From: Lachnospiraceae bacterium
Lineage (GTDB): Bacteria > Bacillota > Clostridia > Lachnospirales > Lachnospiraceae
Length of the DNA stretch: 64,000 nt
NCBI GenBank assembly: GCA_910575035.1
Contig: CAJTDL010000015.1
Location: 1-64,000, forward strand
Direction: 5' to 3'
Shown: positions 8,242 to 18,600 of the stretch, one piece after another
Numbering within the stretch: position 1 is the stretch's first letter
How the letters are laid out: the number at the start of each line of letters is the position of its first letter
Position numbers and translations under genes: made by a program
Notes under the pieces: model-generated
What the model saw: the letters and a program-made list of their open reading frames with translations, nothing else
What the model was told of the DNA's origin: nothing
The model's database searches: none

Positions 8242-9681
8242 ATGGAGAAAAGGATATATGCAATCAATCGGGTGTTGGTATTGTTTTTTTGCTTTTTGTT
8301 ATTTGTGTTTGCAGGGGGGATTACAGCAGAGGCATCTTCTGTATCAGGGGGTTCCCCTGTATCAAAGGAAGCCCCAGCGCCAAAGGATATCCGTACCTGT
8401 ACGGTCACCCTTTCAAAAACAACATTTTCTTATAACGGGCAAAAATGCGGCCCTAAGGTGACGGTTAAGGATGGAACGGCTTTGTTGGCGGAAGGGGTGG
8501 ACTATACCCTTTATGGGGCCACTGCCTCCACTATCGGGAAGCATGAGATTACAATCCTGGGTATGGGAAATTATACAGGGCAGGCTACGGCCGTATTTCA
8601 GATCCAGAAAGCCAAAAATGCCATTACCATTGACACAAAAACATTTTATACCTATTCCAATCCGGCAAGCTACAATATCTACTGTGATACAATAGGCAAC
8701 GCAAAGCTTACCTATTCCACGAAGACAAAGGGAGCCTCCATTTCAAAGGACGGCATCCTTTCCCTAAAAGATGGATTTTTGGGGACGGTGAAAGTAACTG
8801 TTAAGGCCGCAGAGTCCGAGTTTTACCAAGCAGCTACGAAAACCTTTTCCATCAAAGTTAAGCTGAAAGGCACCCGCATTACAGAAATCAAAAATGAGGG
8901 AGCCATCCCCGATATCCTTCCGGAAAACGACCACACAGTAAAAGTCTTTTGGGATGCAGGGGATATGGAGATACAGAGCGTGGGCGGGTTCCAGCTTCGC
9001 TATTCTACAGACAAAACCTTTAAAAAGAAGGTATACAAGTCTAAAATTCCCATGCTGAATGCCTTTGGTTCCCTTGTAAACGCCTGTTCCACCAGCAAGA
9101 ACCTGGTCAAGGGCAAAAAAACGTATTTCCAGGTGCGCACTTACAAAAAGGCATTGGACGGAAAAACCTACTATTCCGCATGGAGTAACACGGTATCCCA
9201 CAAGGTAGACAGCTCTGAGAAGGCCTTCTACCGAGGCAAAGCCCCTAAGAATGGGGAAGTCTTTACCAACGGCGGAATTGAATACAAATATAAGGATAAA
9301 AAGCTAGAAGCGGTCAATATGAAATATTCCACCCTCGAACACCAGATCCTTATTCCAGACACCGTAAGAATCTATGGCAAAAAGTACCCTGTAACAAGCG
9401 TTAAGTCCAGCGCTTTCCGCAGGGCGAGGGCTGGCAGCATGGTATTAAAGATCACAATAGGGAAAAATGTGAAAAGTATTGGAAAGAATGCATTCGCAGA
9501 TAATTGGTTTGTCCAGGACATCATTATAAAAAGTAAGAATCTGACTTCCAAATCTGTTGGAAAAAATGCGTTTAAAGATACGGGCTTCCGGAACCCATCT
9601 GTAAACTTAAAGGCCCCAGCGTCTAAAAAGTCAGCTTACAAAAAGCTTCTGCAAAAAGCGGGGATGAAAAATGTAAAATAG
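8242..9681 (+). CDS. Secreted Ig-like/Fn3/LRR surface protein
   Basis: 479 residues. The start at 8242 follows GGAGG at 8225-8229; a closer ATG at 8234 is in another frame. Residues 1-33 are a signal peptide. About 50-110 is an Ig-like module of the kind repeated in gut Firmicute surface proteins (GVDYTLYGA then GMGNYTG), 110-210 a second beta-sandwich, 215-325 a fibronectin-like domain, and 335-479 a BspA-type leucine-rich domain (IGKNVKSIGKNAFADN). The domain types match those of the neighbour at 5472-8189 in different order, so the two are likely partners or paralogues. No anchor motif is visible. Confidence 0.75.
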   Translation: MEKRIYAINRVLVLFFCFLLFVFAGGITAEASSVSGGSPVSKEAPAPKDIRTCTVTLSKTTFSYNGQKCGPKVTVKDGTALLAEGVDYTLYGATASTIGKHEITILGMGNYTGQATAVFQIQKAKNAITIDTKTFYTYSNPASYNIYCDTIGNAKLTYSTKTKGASISKDGILSLKDGFLGTVKVTVKAAESEFYQAATKTFSIKVKLKGTRITEIKNEGAIPDILPENDHTVKVFWDAGDMEIQSVGGFQLRYSTDKTFKKKVYKSKIPMLNAFGSLVNACSTSKNLVKGKKTYFQVRTYKKALDGKTYYSAWSNTVSHKVDSSEKAFYRGKAPKNGEVFTNGGIEYKYKDKKLEAVNMKYSTLEHQILIPDTVRIYGKKYPVTSVKSSAFRRARAGSMVLKITIGKNVKSIGKNAFADNWFVQDIIIKSKNLTSKSVGKNAFKDTGFRNPSVNLKAPASKKSAYKKLLQKAGMKNVK

Positions 9682-9702
9682 TTGCTATTTATGGCTAATG
9701 CC

Positions 9703-9803
9703 AGTGACCTAAGGGATTTTACAGGCTGGCGATAGGGGAGTTAAGCGTCTGGCAGGAAGGCAGAAGATAGGGGCAGGGGTGGCTAAAATCCATTAAGTTA
9801 CTG
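9703..9803. repeat. Imperfect inverted-repeat element
   Basis: CAGTGACCTAAGGGATTTTA at 9703-9722 and TAAAATCCATTAAGTTACTG at 9784-9803 are inverted repeats matching at 17 of 20 positions, enclosing about 60 bp. A similar string (CCCTTAAGTTTTTGGCATT) appears at 47818-47836. It resembles a small palindromic intergenic element; no coding capacity. Confidence 0.45.
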
Positions 9804-9840
9804 ACGTTGGCCGTGAAACGTAACGTAAAATAGCCAATTG

Positions 9841-9883
9841 CAAAAATATTGCCTTGGCAGAGTACAAACTCTGTCAAGGCAAT
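9841..9883 (-). terminator. Terminator of galE
   Basis: A nearly perfect hairpin (ATTGCCTTGGCAGAG with CTCTGTCAAGGCAAT) lies just past the galE stop codon. On the minus strand it is followed by ATATTTTTG, fitting a galE terminator. Confidence 0.65.
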
Positions 9884-9943
9884 GGATATGGGTAGGGCCT
9901 GCCTGTTTGCTATGCCTTATCCCCATATCAGAGTAGGTTTCCA

Positions 9944-10960
9944 TTATGCATCATACCCATTGGGGTTATTTTTCTGCCATCTCCAGGAATCGGCACACAT
10001 TTCTTTAATTCCAAACTGTGCTTCCCATCCCAGTTCTTCCTTTGCCTTGGAAGGGTCGCAATAGCAGGTGGCAATATCGCCAGGGCGCCGCGGCTTAATG
10101 CTGTATGGAATCTTAATATCATTGGCTTCCTCAAAATTCTTCACAATATCCAATACGCTGTATCCATGGCCAGTACCCAGGTTGTAAATGCAAAGCCCGG
10201 CCTTTTCCTGGATTTTCTTCAAGGCTTTTACATGCCCTAAGGCAAGGTCTACTACATGGATATAATCCCTTACGCCTGTTCCGTCCGGCGTGTCATAGTC
10301 ATTTCCAAATACGCCCAGCTCCTTCAATTTCCCAACAGCTACCTGGGTAATATAAGGCATCAGGTTATTGGGGATGCCGTTTGGATTCTCGCCCATTGTC
10401 CCGGATTTATGCGCCCCGATGGGATTAAAGTAGCGAAGCAGGATTACATTCCACTCATTGTCGGCCTTCTGGATATCCATCAATATCTGCTCCAGCATAG
10501 ATTTTGTCCATCCATAGGGGTTCGTGCACTGTCCCTTGGGGCATTGTTCTGTGATTGGAATCTCTGCCGGATCCCCATAAACCGTTGCAGAGGATGAGAA
10601 GATAATGTTCTTGCACCCATTTTGGCGCATAACATCTACCAGGGTTAATGTGCCTGCAATATTGTTGTTATAGTATTCCCAAGGCTTTGCAACCGATTCC
10701 CCTACGGCTTTCAGGCCTGCAAAATGGATGCAGCTGTCAATGGATTCCTTGGCAAACACCTCATTCAAAATCTCCCGGTCTAAAATATCCCCCTGATAGA
10801 AGGACACCTTCTTCCCGGTTAAAGCTTCTACGCGCTCCAAAGACTTCTTGCTGGAATTTGAAAGGTTATCTAATACAACAACTTCATATCCCGCATCCAG
10901 CAGTTCCACACATGTATGGCTGCCAATATAGCCTGCCCCGCCCGTTACTAAAATTGCCAT
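9944..10960 (-). CDS. galE: UDP-glucose 4-epimerase
   Basis: 338 residues from [16 protein letters not shown]; this start has AAGGAGAT eight bases upstream, better than an ATG ten codons earlier. It shows the NAD-binding GxxGxxG at residues 7-13, the [10 protein letters not shown] serine segment and the YGWTKSMLE motif with catalytic Tyr and Lys of extended short-chain dehydrogenases. It interconverts UDP-glucose and UDP-galactose in the Leloir pathway and supplies UDP-galactose to surface glycans. No galK or galT is adjacent. It is divergent from the AraC-type gene at 11331, with 370 bp between. Confidence 0.95.
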   Translation of the reverse strand: MAILVTGGAGYIGSHTCVELLDAGYEVVVLDNLSNSSKKSLERVEALTGKKVSFYQGDILDREILNEVFAKESIDSCIHFAGLKAVGESVAKPWEYYNNNIAGTLTLVDVMRQNGCKNIIFSSSATVYGDPAEIPITEQCPKGQCTNPYGWTKSMLEQILMDIQKADNEWNVILLRYFNPIGAHKSGTMGENPNGIPNNLMPYITQVAVGKLKELGVFGNDYDTPDGTGVRDYIHVVDLALGHVKALKKIQEKAGLCIYNLGTGHGYSVLDIVKNFEEANDIKIPYSIKPRRPGDIATCYCDPSKAKEELGWEAQFGIKEMCADSWRWQKNNPNGYDA

Positions 10961-11330
10961 AATACCATCTCCTTTTCTTATGGTCGCCATCCTCCATAGC
11001 CCCAGATATCCGCTGCCCCCTGGATTTTTGATAAAGCAGGTTTGGGGGCCTCAGAAGGATATCTTGCCTTGCCACATTTCAGCCTAGGGCAATGTCCCGA
11101 AAGGGTCAATTTTAGGATGGCATAATGATCAATGCTTCCTATGGCTTTAGTATATCCCTCACTTCCCTAATTTAATAGATAAAAATGTATTCGTTATATG
11201 TAATTTTGTTGCATTTCTATCAAAAAGCGATTATACTGTAATTAAATCTTTTCAGATAATATAGCCTGTTTCCTGTTGCTTTTCCAGCAGGAGCGCCCGA
11301 ATAGCCATACACCTAAGGAGGTACACAACC
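10961..11330. other. Divergent control region galE / AraC-type gene
   Basis: This 370-bp spacer holds no gene. On the plus strand a TTGCAT -35 (11209-11214) and TATACT -10 (11232-11237), 17 bp apart, can serve the AraC-type gene, leaving a 90-nt leader with AAGGAGG. On the minus strand a TATACT box near 11145-11150 could start galE with a leader of about 170 nt. A regulator binding here could control both genes. Confidence 0.55.
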
Positions 11331-12161
11331 ATGAACCCTGAATATAAAAATTCCTACAAAAACACCCAAAAAGAGCTTGTATCCCTTTCGGTATACAACA
11401 CGGGATTCCAGAAATGCGAGCCACGCCACCAATGGGGCCCTGGCATCCGTGACCACTATCTGATCCATCACATCATCACCGGAAAAGGCTTCTACCAGGC
11501 CAATGGCAAAACCTATGAGATTAACGCTGGCGACACCTTCCTGGTCTACCCTCAAACAGAGGTTTCTTACTACGCAGATGGGAAGAATCCTTGGGAGTAT
11601 GCCTGGGTTGGCTTTCAAGGGAGTGACGCAGCCATTATCTTAAAAGCCACAGATTTCTCCCCTTCTTCCCCTGTCCTTCCTACCAGTGGCCTCAACCATG
11701 CCATCCAGGCGCATTTAATGGGCATTTATGAGGCCCGGGGCAGTGGATTTGTGGATTCCGTGGAAATGACAGGCCGCCTCTACCGTACCCTGGCTCTCTT
11801 TATGAAACACTCCAGCACGGCGGAGCATACAAATACGGCCAGCAATTATGTGCAGACAGCCATTGCCTATATTTCTGCCAATTATTCCTATCCCCTTACC
11901 ATCGAAGACATTGCCAGCTATGTAGGAATTAGCCGAAGCCATCTCTTCCGTTCTTTTGAGGCTGTCCTGCAGAAATCTCCCAAGGAATACCTGACTGCAT
12001 TCCGCCTCAAGCAGGCATGTTACCTATTGAAGCACTCTTCCCTATCCATTGCCGCCATTGCCAGCTCAGTGGGATTCGACAACGGCCTGTACTTTTCAAA
12101 AATCTTCCACAAAGAAATGGGAATTGCCCCCAGAGAATACCGACAGGGCAATTCCCCATAA
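11331..12161 (+). CDS. AraC-family transcriptional regulator (cupin sensor)
   Basis: 276 residues. The N-terminal half (about 20-160) is a cupin-like sugar-sensing domain with the signature HHIITGKGFYQANGKTYEIN and GDTFLVYP. The C-terminal 100 residues carry two helix-turn-helix motifs (IEDIASYVGISRSHLFRSFE, then IAAIASSVGFDNGLYFSKIF) ending in the family motif GIAPREYR. This architecture is typical of regulators of sugar utilisation such as the MsmR and RafR groups. Adjacency to galE suggests a galactoside inducer, but that is an inference. AAGGAGG precedes the ATG. Confidence 0.85.
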   Translation: MNPEYKNSYKNTQKELVSLSVYNTGFQKCEPRHQWGPGIRDHYLIHHIITGKGFYQANGKTYEINAGDTFLVYPQTEVSYYADGKNPWEYAWVGFQGSDAAIILKATDFSPSSPVLPTSGLNHAIQAHLMGIYEARGSGFVDSVEMTGRLYRTLALFMKHSSTAEHTNTASNYVQTAIAYISANYSYPLTIEDIASYVGISRSHLFRSFEAVLQKSPKEYLTAFRLKQACYLLKHSSLSIAAIASSVGFDNGLYFSKIFHKEMGIAPREYRQGNSP

Positions 12162-12521
12162 TAAAAGCATGGGACATGGATATCCGGCATTGTTTAAGTG
12201 GAAATTTCTTCATATGTACGAATTTGTTCCGTTTTAGCGCATGATAGAATGATGGAGGTATTCCTGAGCGATGGATAGTTATTAATTCCTCTATATTTTT
12301 GTTAAATTTGCAATAATTTGTTTACAAAAAAGCCATAATCATGTACAATAGTAACTATTAAGGGCTGTGCATTTTCCATATTATGTAAAAGCCCCCATAA
12401 ATGCCTTATTTTTGAGGATACTGGGTTTTGGCAGGGCAGCCGATCTTCCTTGTTGTTCAGGGGGGAGGGCAGGCCAAGCCAAGACCGCAAAGAATATTGT
12501 TTTAGGAAAAGGAGACAAAAA
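12162..12521 (+). promoter_or_regulatory. glgC-glgD promoter and 170-nt leader
   Basis: TTTACA (12321-12326) and TACAAT (12344-12349) with 17-bp spacing give a transcript with a leader of about 170 nt before glgC. The leader can form local helices (GGGCT near 12362 with AGCCC near 12390) but matches no riboswitch I recognise. The rest of this 360-bp gap shows no gene. Confidence 0.55.
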
Positions 12522-13727
12522 ATGGGTAAAGAAATGATTGCTATGCTTCTTGCCGGTGGACAGGGTTCCCGCCTCTATGCGCTGACCCAAAAGCTGGCAA
12601 AACCGGCAGTGCCGTTTGGCGGCAAATATCGTATCATTGATTTTCCGCTGTCAAACTGCGTAAATTCAGGAATTGACACAGTGGGGATCTTGACACAGTA
12701 CCAGCCTCTGGTGCTGAATGAGTATATAGGGAATGGGCAGCCCTGGGACTTAGACCGTCTGTATGGCGGCGTGCATGTGCTCCCGCCTTATCAGCAGGCA
12801 TCTGGCTCTGACTGGTACAAGGGCACGGCCAATGCCATCTATCAGAATATTTCATTTATTGACCGTTACGATCCGCAGTATGTCATTATCCTTTCCGGTG
12901 ACCAAATCTGCAAGCAGGATTACAGCGATTTCCTGCGCTTCCATAAGGAGAAGGGCGCAGAGTTCTCTGTGGCTGTTATGGAAGTGCCATGGGAAGAAGC
13001 TTCCCGGTTTGGCTTAATGGTAGCGGATGAGAATGACAAGATCACAGAATTTCAGGAGAAGCCAAAGGAGCCGAAGTCGAACCTGGCGTCCATGGGAATT
13101 TACATTTTTAACTGGGATATCCTGCGGAAATACCTGATTGAGGATGAGGAAGACCCTGCTTCTGAAAACGACTTTGGGAATAATATTATCCCGAACCTGT
13201 TAAAGGATGGGCGTAATATGTACGCTTACCATTTCGATGGATATTGGAAAGACGTTGGAACTATATCTTCCTTGTGGGAGGCAAATATGGAGGTTCTGGA
13301 TCCAGAGCACAGCGGCATTAACCTCTTTGATGAAAAATGGAAAATTTACAGCCGTAACAGCGGAATGACAGGCCATAAGATCAATGCAGGCGCTACAGTG
13401 GAAAATTCCATGATCACAGACGGCTGCAACATATCTGGTGAAGTGAAGCATTCTATCCTGTTTGCAGGCGTGAAGGTAGAGGAAGGCGCTGAGGTAGAGG
13501 ATGCGGTTGTTATGGGCAATACCATTATCAAGGCCGGCGCAAAGGTGAAGCACTGCATTTTGGCGGAGAATGTAATTATCGGGCAGAATGCCGTTGTGGG
13601 GCATATGCCGGAAGGTGACGAGGATGGAGTGGCTACCGTAGGCCCTGGCGTTTACGTAGGGGATGAGGCCGTGATTGGACCAAATGCTATGGTCAGTGAT
13701 AATGTAAAGGATGGTGACAAACAATGA
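12522..13727 (+). CDS. glgC: Glucose-1-phosphate adenylyltransferase
   Basis: 401 residues. The start at 12522 is set by AAAAGGAGA and the family N-terminus. The nucleotide-binding motif [12 protein letters not shown] (residues 10-21) and [19 protein letters not shown] identify ADP-glucose pyrophosphorylase, which makes ADP-glucose from glucose 1-phosphate and ATP for glycogen synthesis. The C-terminal third is a left-handed beta-helix of hexapeptide repeats. The stop overlaps the glgD start (ATGA), so the two are translationally coupled. In Firmicutes the GlgC subunit is catalytic and GlgD modulates it. Confidence 0.95.
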   Translation: MGKEMIAMLLAGGQGSRLYALTQKLAKPAVPFGGKYRIIDFPLSNCVNSGIDTVGILTQYQPLVLNEYIGNGQPWDLDRLYGGVHVLPPYQQASGSDWYKGTANAIYQNISFIDRYDPQYVIILSGDQICKQDYSDFLRFHKEKGAEFSVAVMEVPWEEASRFGLMVADENDKITEFQEKPKEPKSNLASMGIYIFNWDILRKYLIEDEEDPASENDFGNNIIPNLLKDGRNMYAYHFDGYWKDVGTISSLWEANMEVLDPEHSGINLFDEKWKIYSRNSGMTGHKINAGATVENSMITDGCNISGEVKHSILFAGVKVEEGAEVEDAVVMGNTIIKAGAKVKHCILAENVIIGQNAVVGHMPEGDEDGVATVGPGVYVGDEAVIGPNAMVSDNVKDGDKQ

Positions 13728-14869
13728 TGAATACCAATAATACCAATGCGCTGGGCATTATTTTCCCTAATAGTTATGATGATCTTGTGCCTGATCTGAC
13801 AATCGTGAGGCTGATGGCCTCCATCCCGTTTGCAGGCCGTTACCGCATGATTGACTTTGTGCTGTCCAGCATGGCCCATAGTGGGATTGACAATATTACC
13901 GTATTAGTCCGTGAGAATTATTTCTCCTTGTTGGATCATTTAGGATCTGGGCGTGAATGGGATTTGTCCCGTAAGAACGGCGGATTGAATATTTTCCCGC
14001 CTTTTGCCCATAAGAACATGGGTGTGTATACAGGAAGGGTTGGATTGATCGCCAGTATTCTGGGATTTTTGAAATCCCAGAAGGAAAAATATGTGGTAAT
14101 GTCAGATGCTAATATTGCGTATAATTTTGATTTTAACACATTATTGGATGCGCATATTGCCAGTGGGGCAGATGTTACCATTGCATACACGAAACAGGAA
14201 TTTCCGGAGAGCATCATAAAGGCAGATGATTTCAGCAAGGGCATGTACTTTACGCTGGATTTGGATGGCGAACGGGTGAAGAAGATTAATATCAATTCCC
14301 AGGAGCCAGGGGTGCAGAATTTTGCCATGAATATTTATGTGTTCGAGCGCGAATATTTGATCAAGCTGGTAAATGAGGCCTTTATCAATGGAGGTACTTA
14401 TTTAGAGCGGGATGTATTGGTGCCTCAGCTGGATGAGATTAAGGTAAATGGCTATGAATATACAGGATATGTTGCCCGGATTGGCAGCTTGAAAGAGTAT
14501 TTTGATGAGAACATGAGGCTTTTGGATGATGCGAACTTGTCTGCATTGTTTGGTAAGAACCCAATTTATACCAAAATCCGTGACGATAACCCAACACGCT
14601 ATGTGAATGGGGCTTCCGCCAAGAATGTTATGGTGGCTGACGGATGCGTCATTGAAGGGGAGATTGAGAACTGCATCCTGTTCCGTGGCGTAAAGGTTGG
14701 CAAAGGCGCAAAGGTGAAGAATGCGATCCTAATGCAGGATACGGTCATTGAGCCTGGGGCTGAGGCAGAGTATGTGATCACAGATAAGAAGGTACGGATC
14801 TCCGAGGGCAAGGAACTGAAGGGAACCAGTACATTCCCGGTATTTGTGGCGAAGAAGCAGGTAGTGTAA
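13724..14869 (+). CDS. glgD: GlgD subunit of ADP-glucose pyrophosphorylase
   Basis: 381 residues, related to GlgC but with a degenerate N-terminal nucleotide loop: the GGxGxRL motif is replaced by [13 protein letters not shown]. It keeps [16 protein letters not shown] and the C-terminal hexapeptide beta-helix. In Firmicutes GlgD has little or no activity alone and raises GlgC activity in the mixed tetramer. It starts inside the last codons of glgC. glgA and glgB are not in the window. Confidence 0.93.
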   Translation: MMNTNNTNALGIIFPNSYDDLVPDLTIVRLMASIPFAGRYRMIDFVLSSMAHSGIDNITVLVRENYFSLLDHLGSGREWDLSRKNGGLNIFPPFAHKNMGVYTGRVGLIASILGFLKSQKEKYVVMSDANIAYNFDFNTLLDAHIASGADVTIAYTKQEFPESIIKADDFSKGMYFTLDLDGERVKKININSQEPGVQNFAMNIYVFEREYLIKLVNEAFINGGTYLERDVLVPQLDEIKVNGYEYTGYVARIGSLKEYFDENMRLLDDANLSALFGKNPIYTKIRDDNPTRYVNGASAKNVMVADGCVIEGEIENCILFRGVKVGKGAKVKNAILMQDTVIEPGAEAEYVITDKKVRISEGKELKGTSTFPVFVAKKQVV

Positions 14870-15069
14870 GGGAGCATCCGCAGGCATTTGCATCTGTCAG
14901 GCAGAATGCTTTTAGAACTAAAATATGGCTTAAAATAAGGAGAAAAGGCGTATCTGGAGGCCGCAAAGGGCAGGTTCTGGGTGCGCTTTTTTGGCGGCAA
15001 TGCTGTCAAGGCCACAGAACTAACGGTTACCATAACCAGGGTTTCCTGTTATAATTTACCCATACGCTG
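14870..15069 (+). other. Intergenic stretch after glgD
   Basis: Part of an 800-bp gap before the GH43 gene. A possible weak terminator occurs around 14960-14998 (GCCGC...TTTTTTGGCGGC). No gene is visible in this part; the following 360 bp hold two gene relics. Confidence 0.4.
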
Positions 15070-15229
15070 AAGATTCCAGCAGTTGGCCCAGGTGATATTT
15101 CATAGGCAATCCGTAAGGATATATGTGAAAACGGGCAGCATCCTTATGCCATTGTCGTTACCTGTGCAGATTCCTGCGTAATACCTGAGAGTATTTTCAT
15201 GGCAGGAATCGGAGGGTTATTAGTGCGAT
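15070..15229 (+). pseudogene. Beta-carbonic anhydrase fragment (relic)
   Basis: Frame 1 reads AIRKDICENGQHPYAIVVTC, then ADSCVIPESIFMAGIGGLL, ending in a stop. This is the central part of a beta-carbonic anhydrase: the zinc ligand Cys and its Asp in the C-x-D-x-R motif are kept, but the Arg is changed to Cys. A stop codon interrupts the frame upstream (TAG at about 15103), and the N- and C-terminal portions with the other zinc ligands are missing. It directly abuts a second relic. Confidence 0.7.
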
Positions 15230-15235
15230 GATGGG

Positions 15236-15433
15236 ATAGTAATTGAACTGAAGGTGGATGCGTCTGTGGAATCAGCAATCCAGCCGATTAAGGATCGGAA
15301 TTAAGCATTGAATTTTGATGGAAGGCTGGGAGGGGAACCGAAGTGTACAGGAAGGGTTTTGGCTGTGGGCATTGTTTATAAGAGGAAAGATCCAAAATAG
15401 AGGCATACATGTAAGGTTGAGGTTTTTCGGGAG
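15236..15433 (+). pseudogene. PD-(D/E)XK nuclease-domain fragment of an AAA-ATPase-like protein (relic)
   Basis: The frame from 15236 reads IVIELKVDASVESAIQPIKD, then RN-stop-ALNFDGRLGGEP, CTGRVLAVGIVY and HTCKVEVF. This matches the C-terminal PD-(D/E)XK domain (DUF1703 type) attached to AAA-ATPase-like proteins common in gut anaerobes; IELK is the catalytic E-x-K. Two in-frame stops break it, one where a Tyr codon is expected. The ATPase part is absent. Confidence 0.72.
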
Positions 15434-15604
15434 CCGCTTATTTCTTACAAAAACTAAAGATTCCACCTGCATTTTTCAGAATCCTATATACTTTGTGGGA
15501 ATGACAAAAAAAGGAAGATATGGCATAATAAAAGGCATCTGATGGATTGCCTTTGCGATGGAACATCAGGGCAATATGTAGTCGCGAGGGTAATTAATAA
15601 TTAG

Positions 15605-15668
15605 GAAGGCTCCAGAGCAGAAATCACACATCCGCTGGAGCCTTCTGCATAAAAAAGGAGGCCTTTTT
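15605..15668 (+). promoter_or_regulatory. Hairpins over the start of the GH43 gene
   Basis: An 11-bp perfect stem (GAAGGCTCCAG at 15605-15615 with CTGGAGCCTTC at 15635-15645) is followed by AAAAAGG-AGG-CCTTTTT at 15652-15668. The second hairpin contains the whole Shine-Dalgarno AAGGAGG and abuts the ATG, so it could limit translation. The first hairpin lacks a T tract and is not a standard terminator. Confidence 0.5.
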
Positions 15669-18600
15669 ATGGGAAAAGCGAGGAGCAACAGATGGAAGAA
15701 GGTATGCGCTATGCTGTTGGCAGCGGCAATGGCCATTACCATGATGCCGGTGAATGCAATGGCGGGGACGTCCTCAGACCTTGGGAATGGGACGTTCCAG
15801 AATCCCGTGATTTATTCAGATGTGCCGGATCTGGACATGATACGGGTGGGGGATGCCTATTATATGATCAGCACCACCATGCATTTATCTCCGGGATGCC
15901 CAGTTATGAAATCCACGGACTTGGTGAACTGGGAGATTGTGAATTATGTGTTTGACAGGCTTGGGACGGAGGACGCCATGAGCCTGCGCAACGGCAAGAG
16001 CATGTACGGCAATGGGCAGTGGGCGTCCAGCCTGCAGTACCATGACGGGGTGTACTATGTTGCCTTTAATTCCAATACGACAGGAAGGGCATATATTTTC
16101 ACTACTAATGATATTGAGGGCGGTTCCTGGACAAAGCAGGAACTGGATGCGGCGTACCATGACATGGCGCTGTTCTTTGATGACAATGGGAAAACATACA
16201 TACTCTACGGCGGGACGCAAATCAGATGCGTGGAGCTGAAGGAAGATCTGTCTGGCGCAAAGGAGGGTTCTGAGGTTATACTCTTTGACTCCAATGCGGC
16301 AGGCGAGAAGGTGAATGCCAGCGGGAAAGGGTTTATCCTGGGCTATGAAGGGACGCATATTTTGAAGAAGGACGGTTATTACTATGTGTTCAATATCTGC
16401 TGGCCAAACGGCGCAGGGCGTACGGAAGTCTGCCATCGGAGCAAAACCTTCCCAACTACAGAATGGGAAAATGAGGTGATCTTACAGGCGAATTTCAGCA
16501 ATTTTGGAACCACAGCTGGTGTGGCGCAGGGCGGCGTGATTGATACGCAGGACGGGAAGTGGTATGGATTCCTGTTCCAGGACCATGGAGCTGTGGGAAG
16601 GGTGCCTGTGCTGACAGACTGCACCTGGAAGGACGGCTGGCCAATGCTGGGGAAAGACGGGGACGGCAAGACCGTAGAGGCTGTGATGGAGCTTCCAATT
16701 TCTGGAAGCAGCGTAAAATCTATCGTAAAGTCAGATGAATTTTACAATGACGCAGAGCACAGGGAATTTGCAGCATCTGCTTCCGGGCAGGAGCAAGGGG
16801 CAGGTGAAGGAGCTGCTGCTGTGTCCAATGAGGCGTCCATGGCAGGGGCAGCAGCAGAGCCTATAGCAGGGGCAGCAGCAGAGCCTATGGCAGAGGATGA
16901 GCCGCAGACAGAGACTGTAGAGCTTATGACGAACGGAAATTTTGAAAACGGTGAAGAAGGCTGGCAAGGGTTTGAGGACGGCACAGTTGCGGTTGTGGCG
17001 GAAGATGGGAGCGAGAACCATGTGGCTGCTGTGACAGGCCGCCAGAACACCTCCTCCAGCGCAATGCAGGATCTTTCCGGAAAATTGGAAAAGGGCAGGG
17101 CTTATAAAATCACAGGAAGGCTGAAATATGACATCGGGCCAGACACAAAGGAATTCCATGTAATGCTGCAGAATGGCGTGGATTACAGATACCGTTCCCA
17201 GGCAGGGGTAATCCAGGCGAAAAAAGGCGAATGGACAGAGTTTTCCATCGATTATACGGCTGGGGATAAGGTGGATGGCGGCAATACCTACCCATTCAGC
17301 GCAACCCAGAACTATTTCTTTATCGAAACGCCATGGAAAGAACAGCCAACGGCAGAGGAAGACTTGATGGATTATTATCTGGATGATATTTCCATGACGT
17401 ATGAGAAAAAGGCTGGGGAAGAGGAAGAGCCTAAGCCGGATCCAGGCGATGGTTCCCTGGTGGAGGTAATTGAAAACGGTGGCTTTGAGACAGGAGATGC
17501 TACTGGATGGCAGATGACCAGGACAGAGTCCGGCGAGCTGGAAGTGGTTACCGATGAAAAAGCCAGCGGCGATTACAGCATCCGTGCATTTAACCGCAAA
17601 AACTGCGGGGCAGGCCCCTGCCAGAATATCAGCGGGAGGCTGAAACGAGGCAAGACTTATACGATTTCCGGTAAGATCAAATACACGACAGGGCCGGATA
17701 CCAAGCAGTTCTATGTAACGATTGAAAATGGGGATAATTATAACTGGCGTGAAAACCTGGTGTCCATCCATGCAAGGAAAGGGGAATGGACCAGCTTCAG
17801 CGGCACTTATACGGTACATGACAAAAGCGAGCAGTTCCCATTTGACCCGAACCAGAATTATATTTTTGTGGAAACGCCCTGGGCGGCAAGCCCCAGTGCG
17901 GAGAATGACCTGATGGATTTCTATTTGGATGATTTCTCCATGACCACAGAATCTGACAATATGATCCAAAACGGTTCTTTTGAAAATGGCATTGAGCCAT
18001 GGACTGGCATGGAAAATGCATCTGTGTCAGTGACTGAGGAGGAGGCGCAGGATGGGGCTGCCAGCGCAGTGACCACAGGGCGTACAGCCTGTGCGCAGGG
18101 ACCTTGCCAGGATTTGAGCAATAAGATGACCCCTGGGAATATTTATACCATTACGGCTTATATAAAATATAAGACAGGTGCAGACAGCAAAGATTTTAAC
18201 ATGACCATCCAGAATGGGCCAGATTACAATTACCGTACCATATTAGGCAGCGTAACGGCGGCAAAGGGAGAATGGACGAAGCTGGAAGTGACCTATACTA
18301 TGCCGGAGGATGCTATTTCTACCCAGAATTATCTGTTCTTTGAGACGCCCTGGGTTGCAAACCCTACAGCGGAAAATGACTTGATGGATTTTTATGTGGA
18401 CAATGTTACCATGACAGAGCAGGTTCCAGATAAGAAAGTGGAAGAAGCAGGGGAAAATGACTACAATGGCTCTAACCTGGATCTGGTATGGCAGTGGAAC
18501 CACAACCCCAACAATAATTACTGGTCTTTGACAGAGCGGAGCGGATGGCTGCGCCTGACAGCAGGGAGCAAGGCCAGCAGCATCTTGGAAGCAAGGAACA

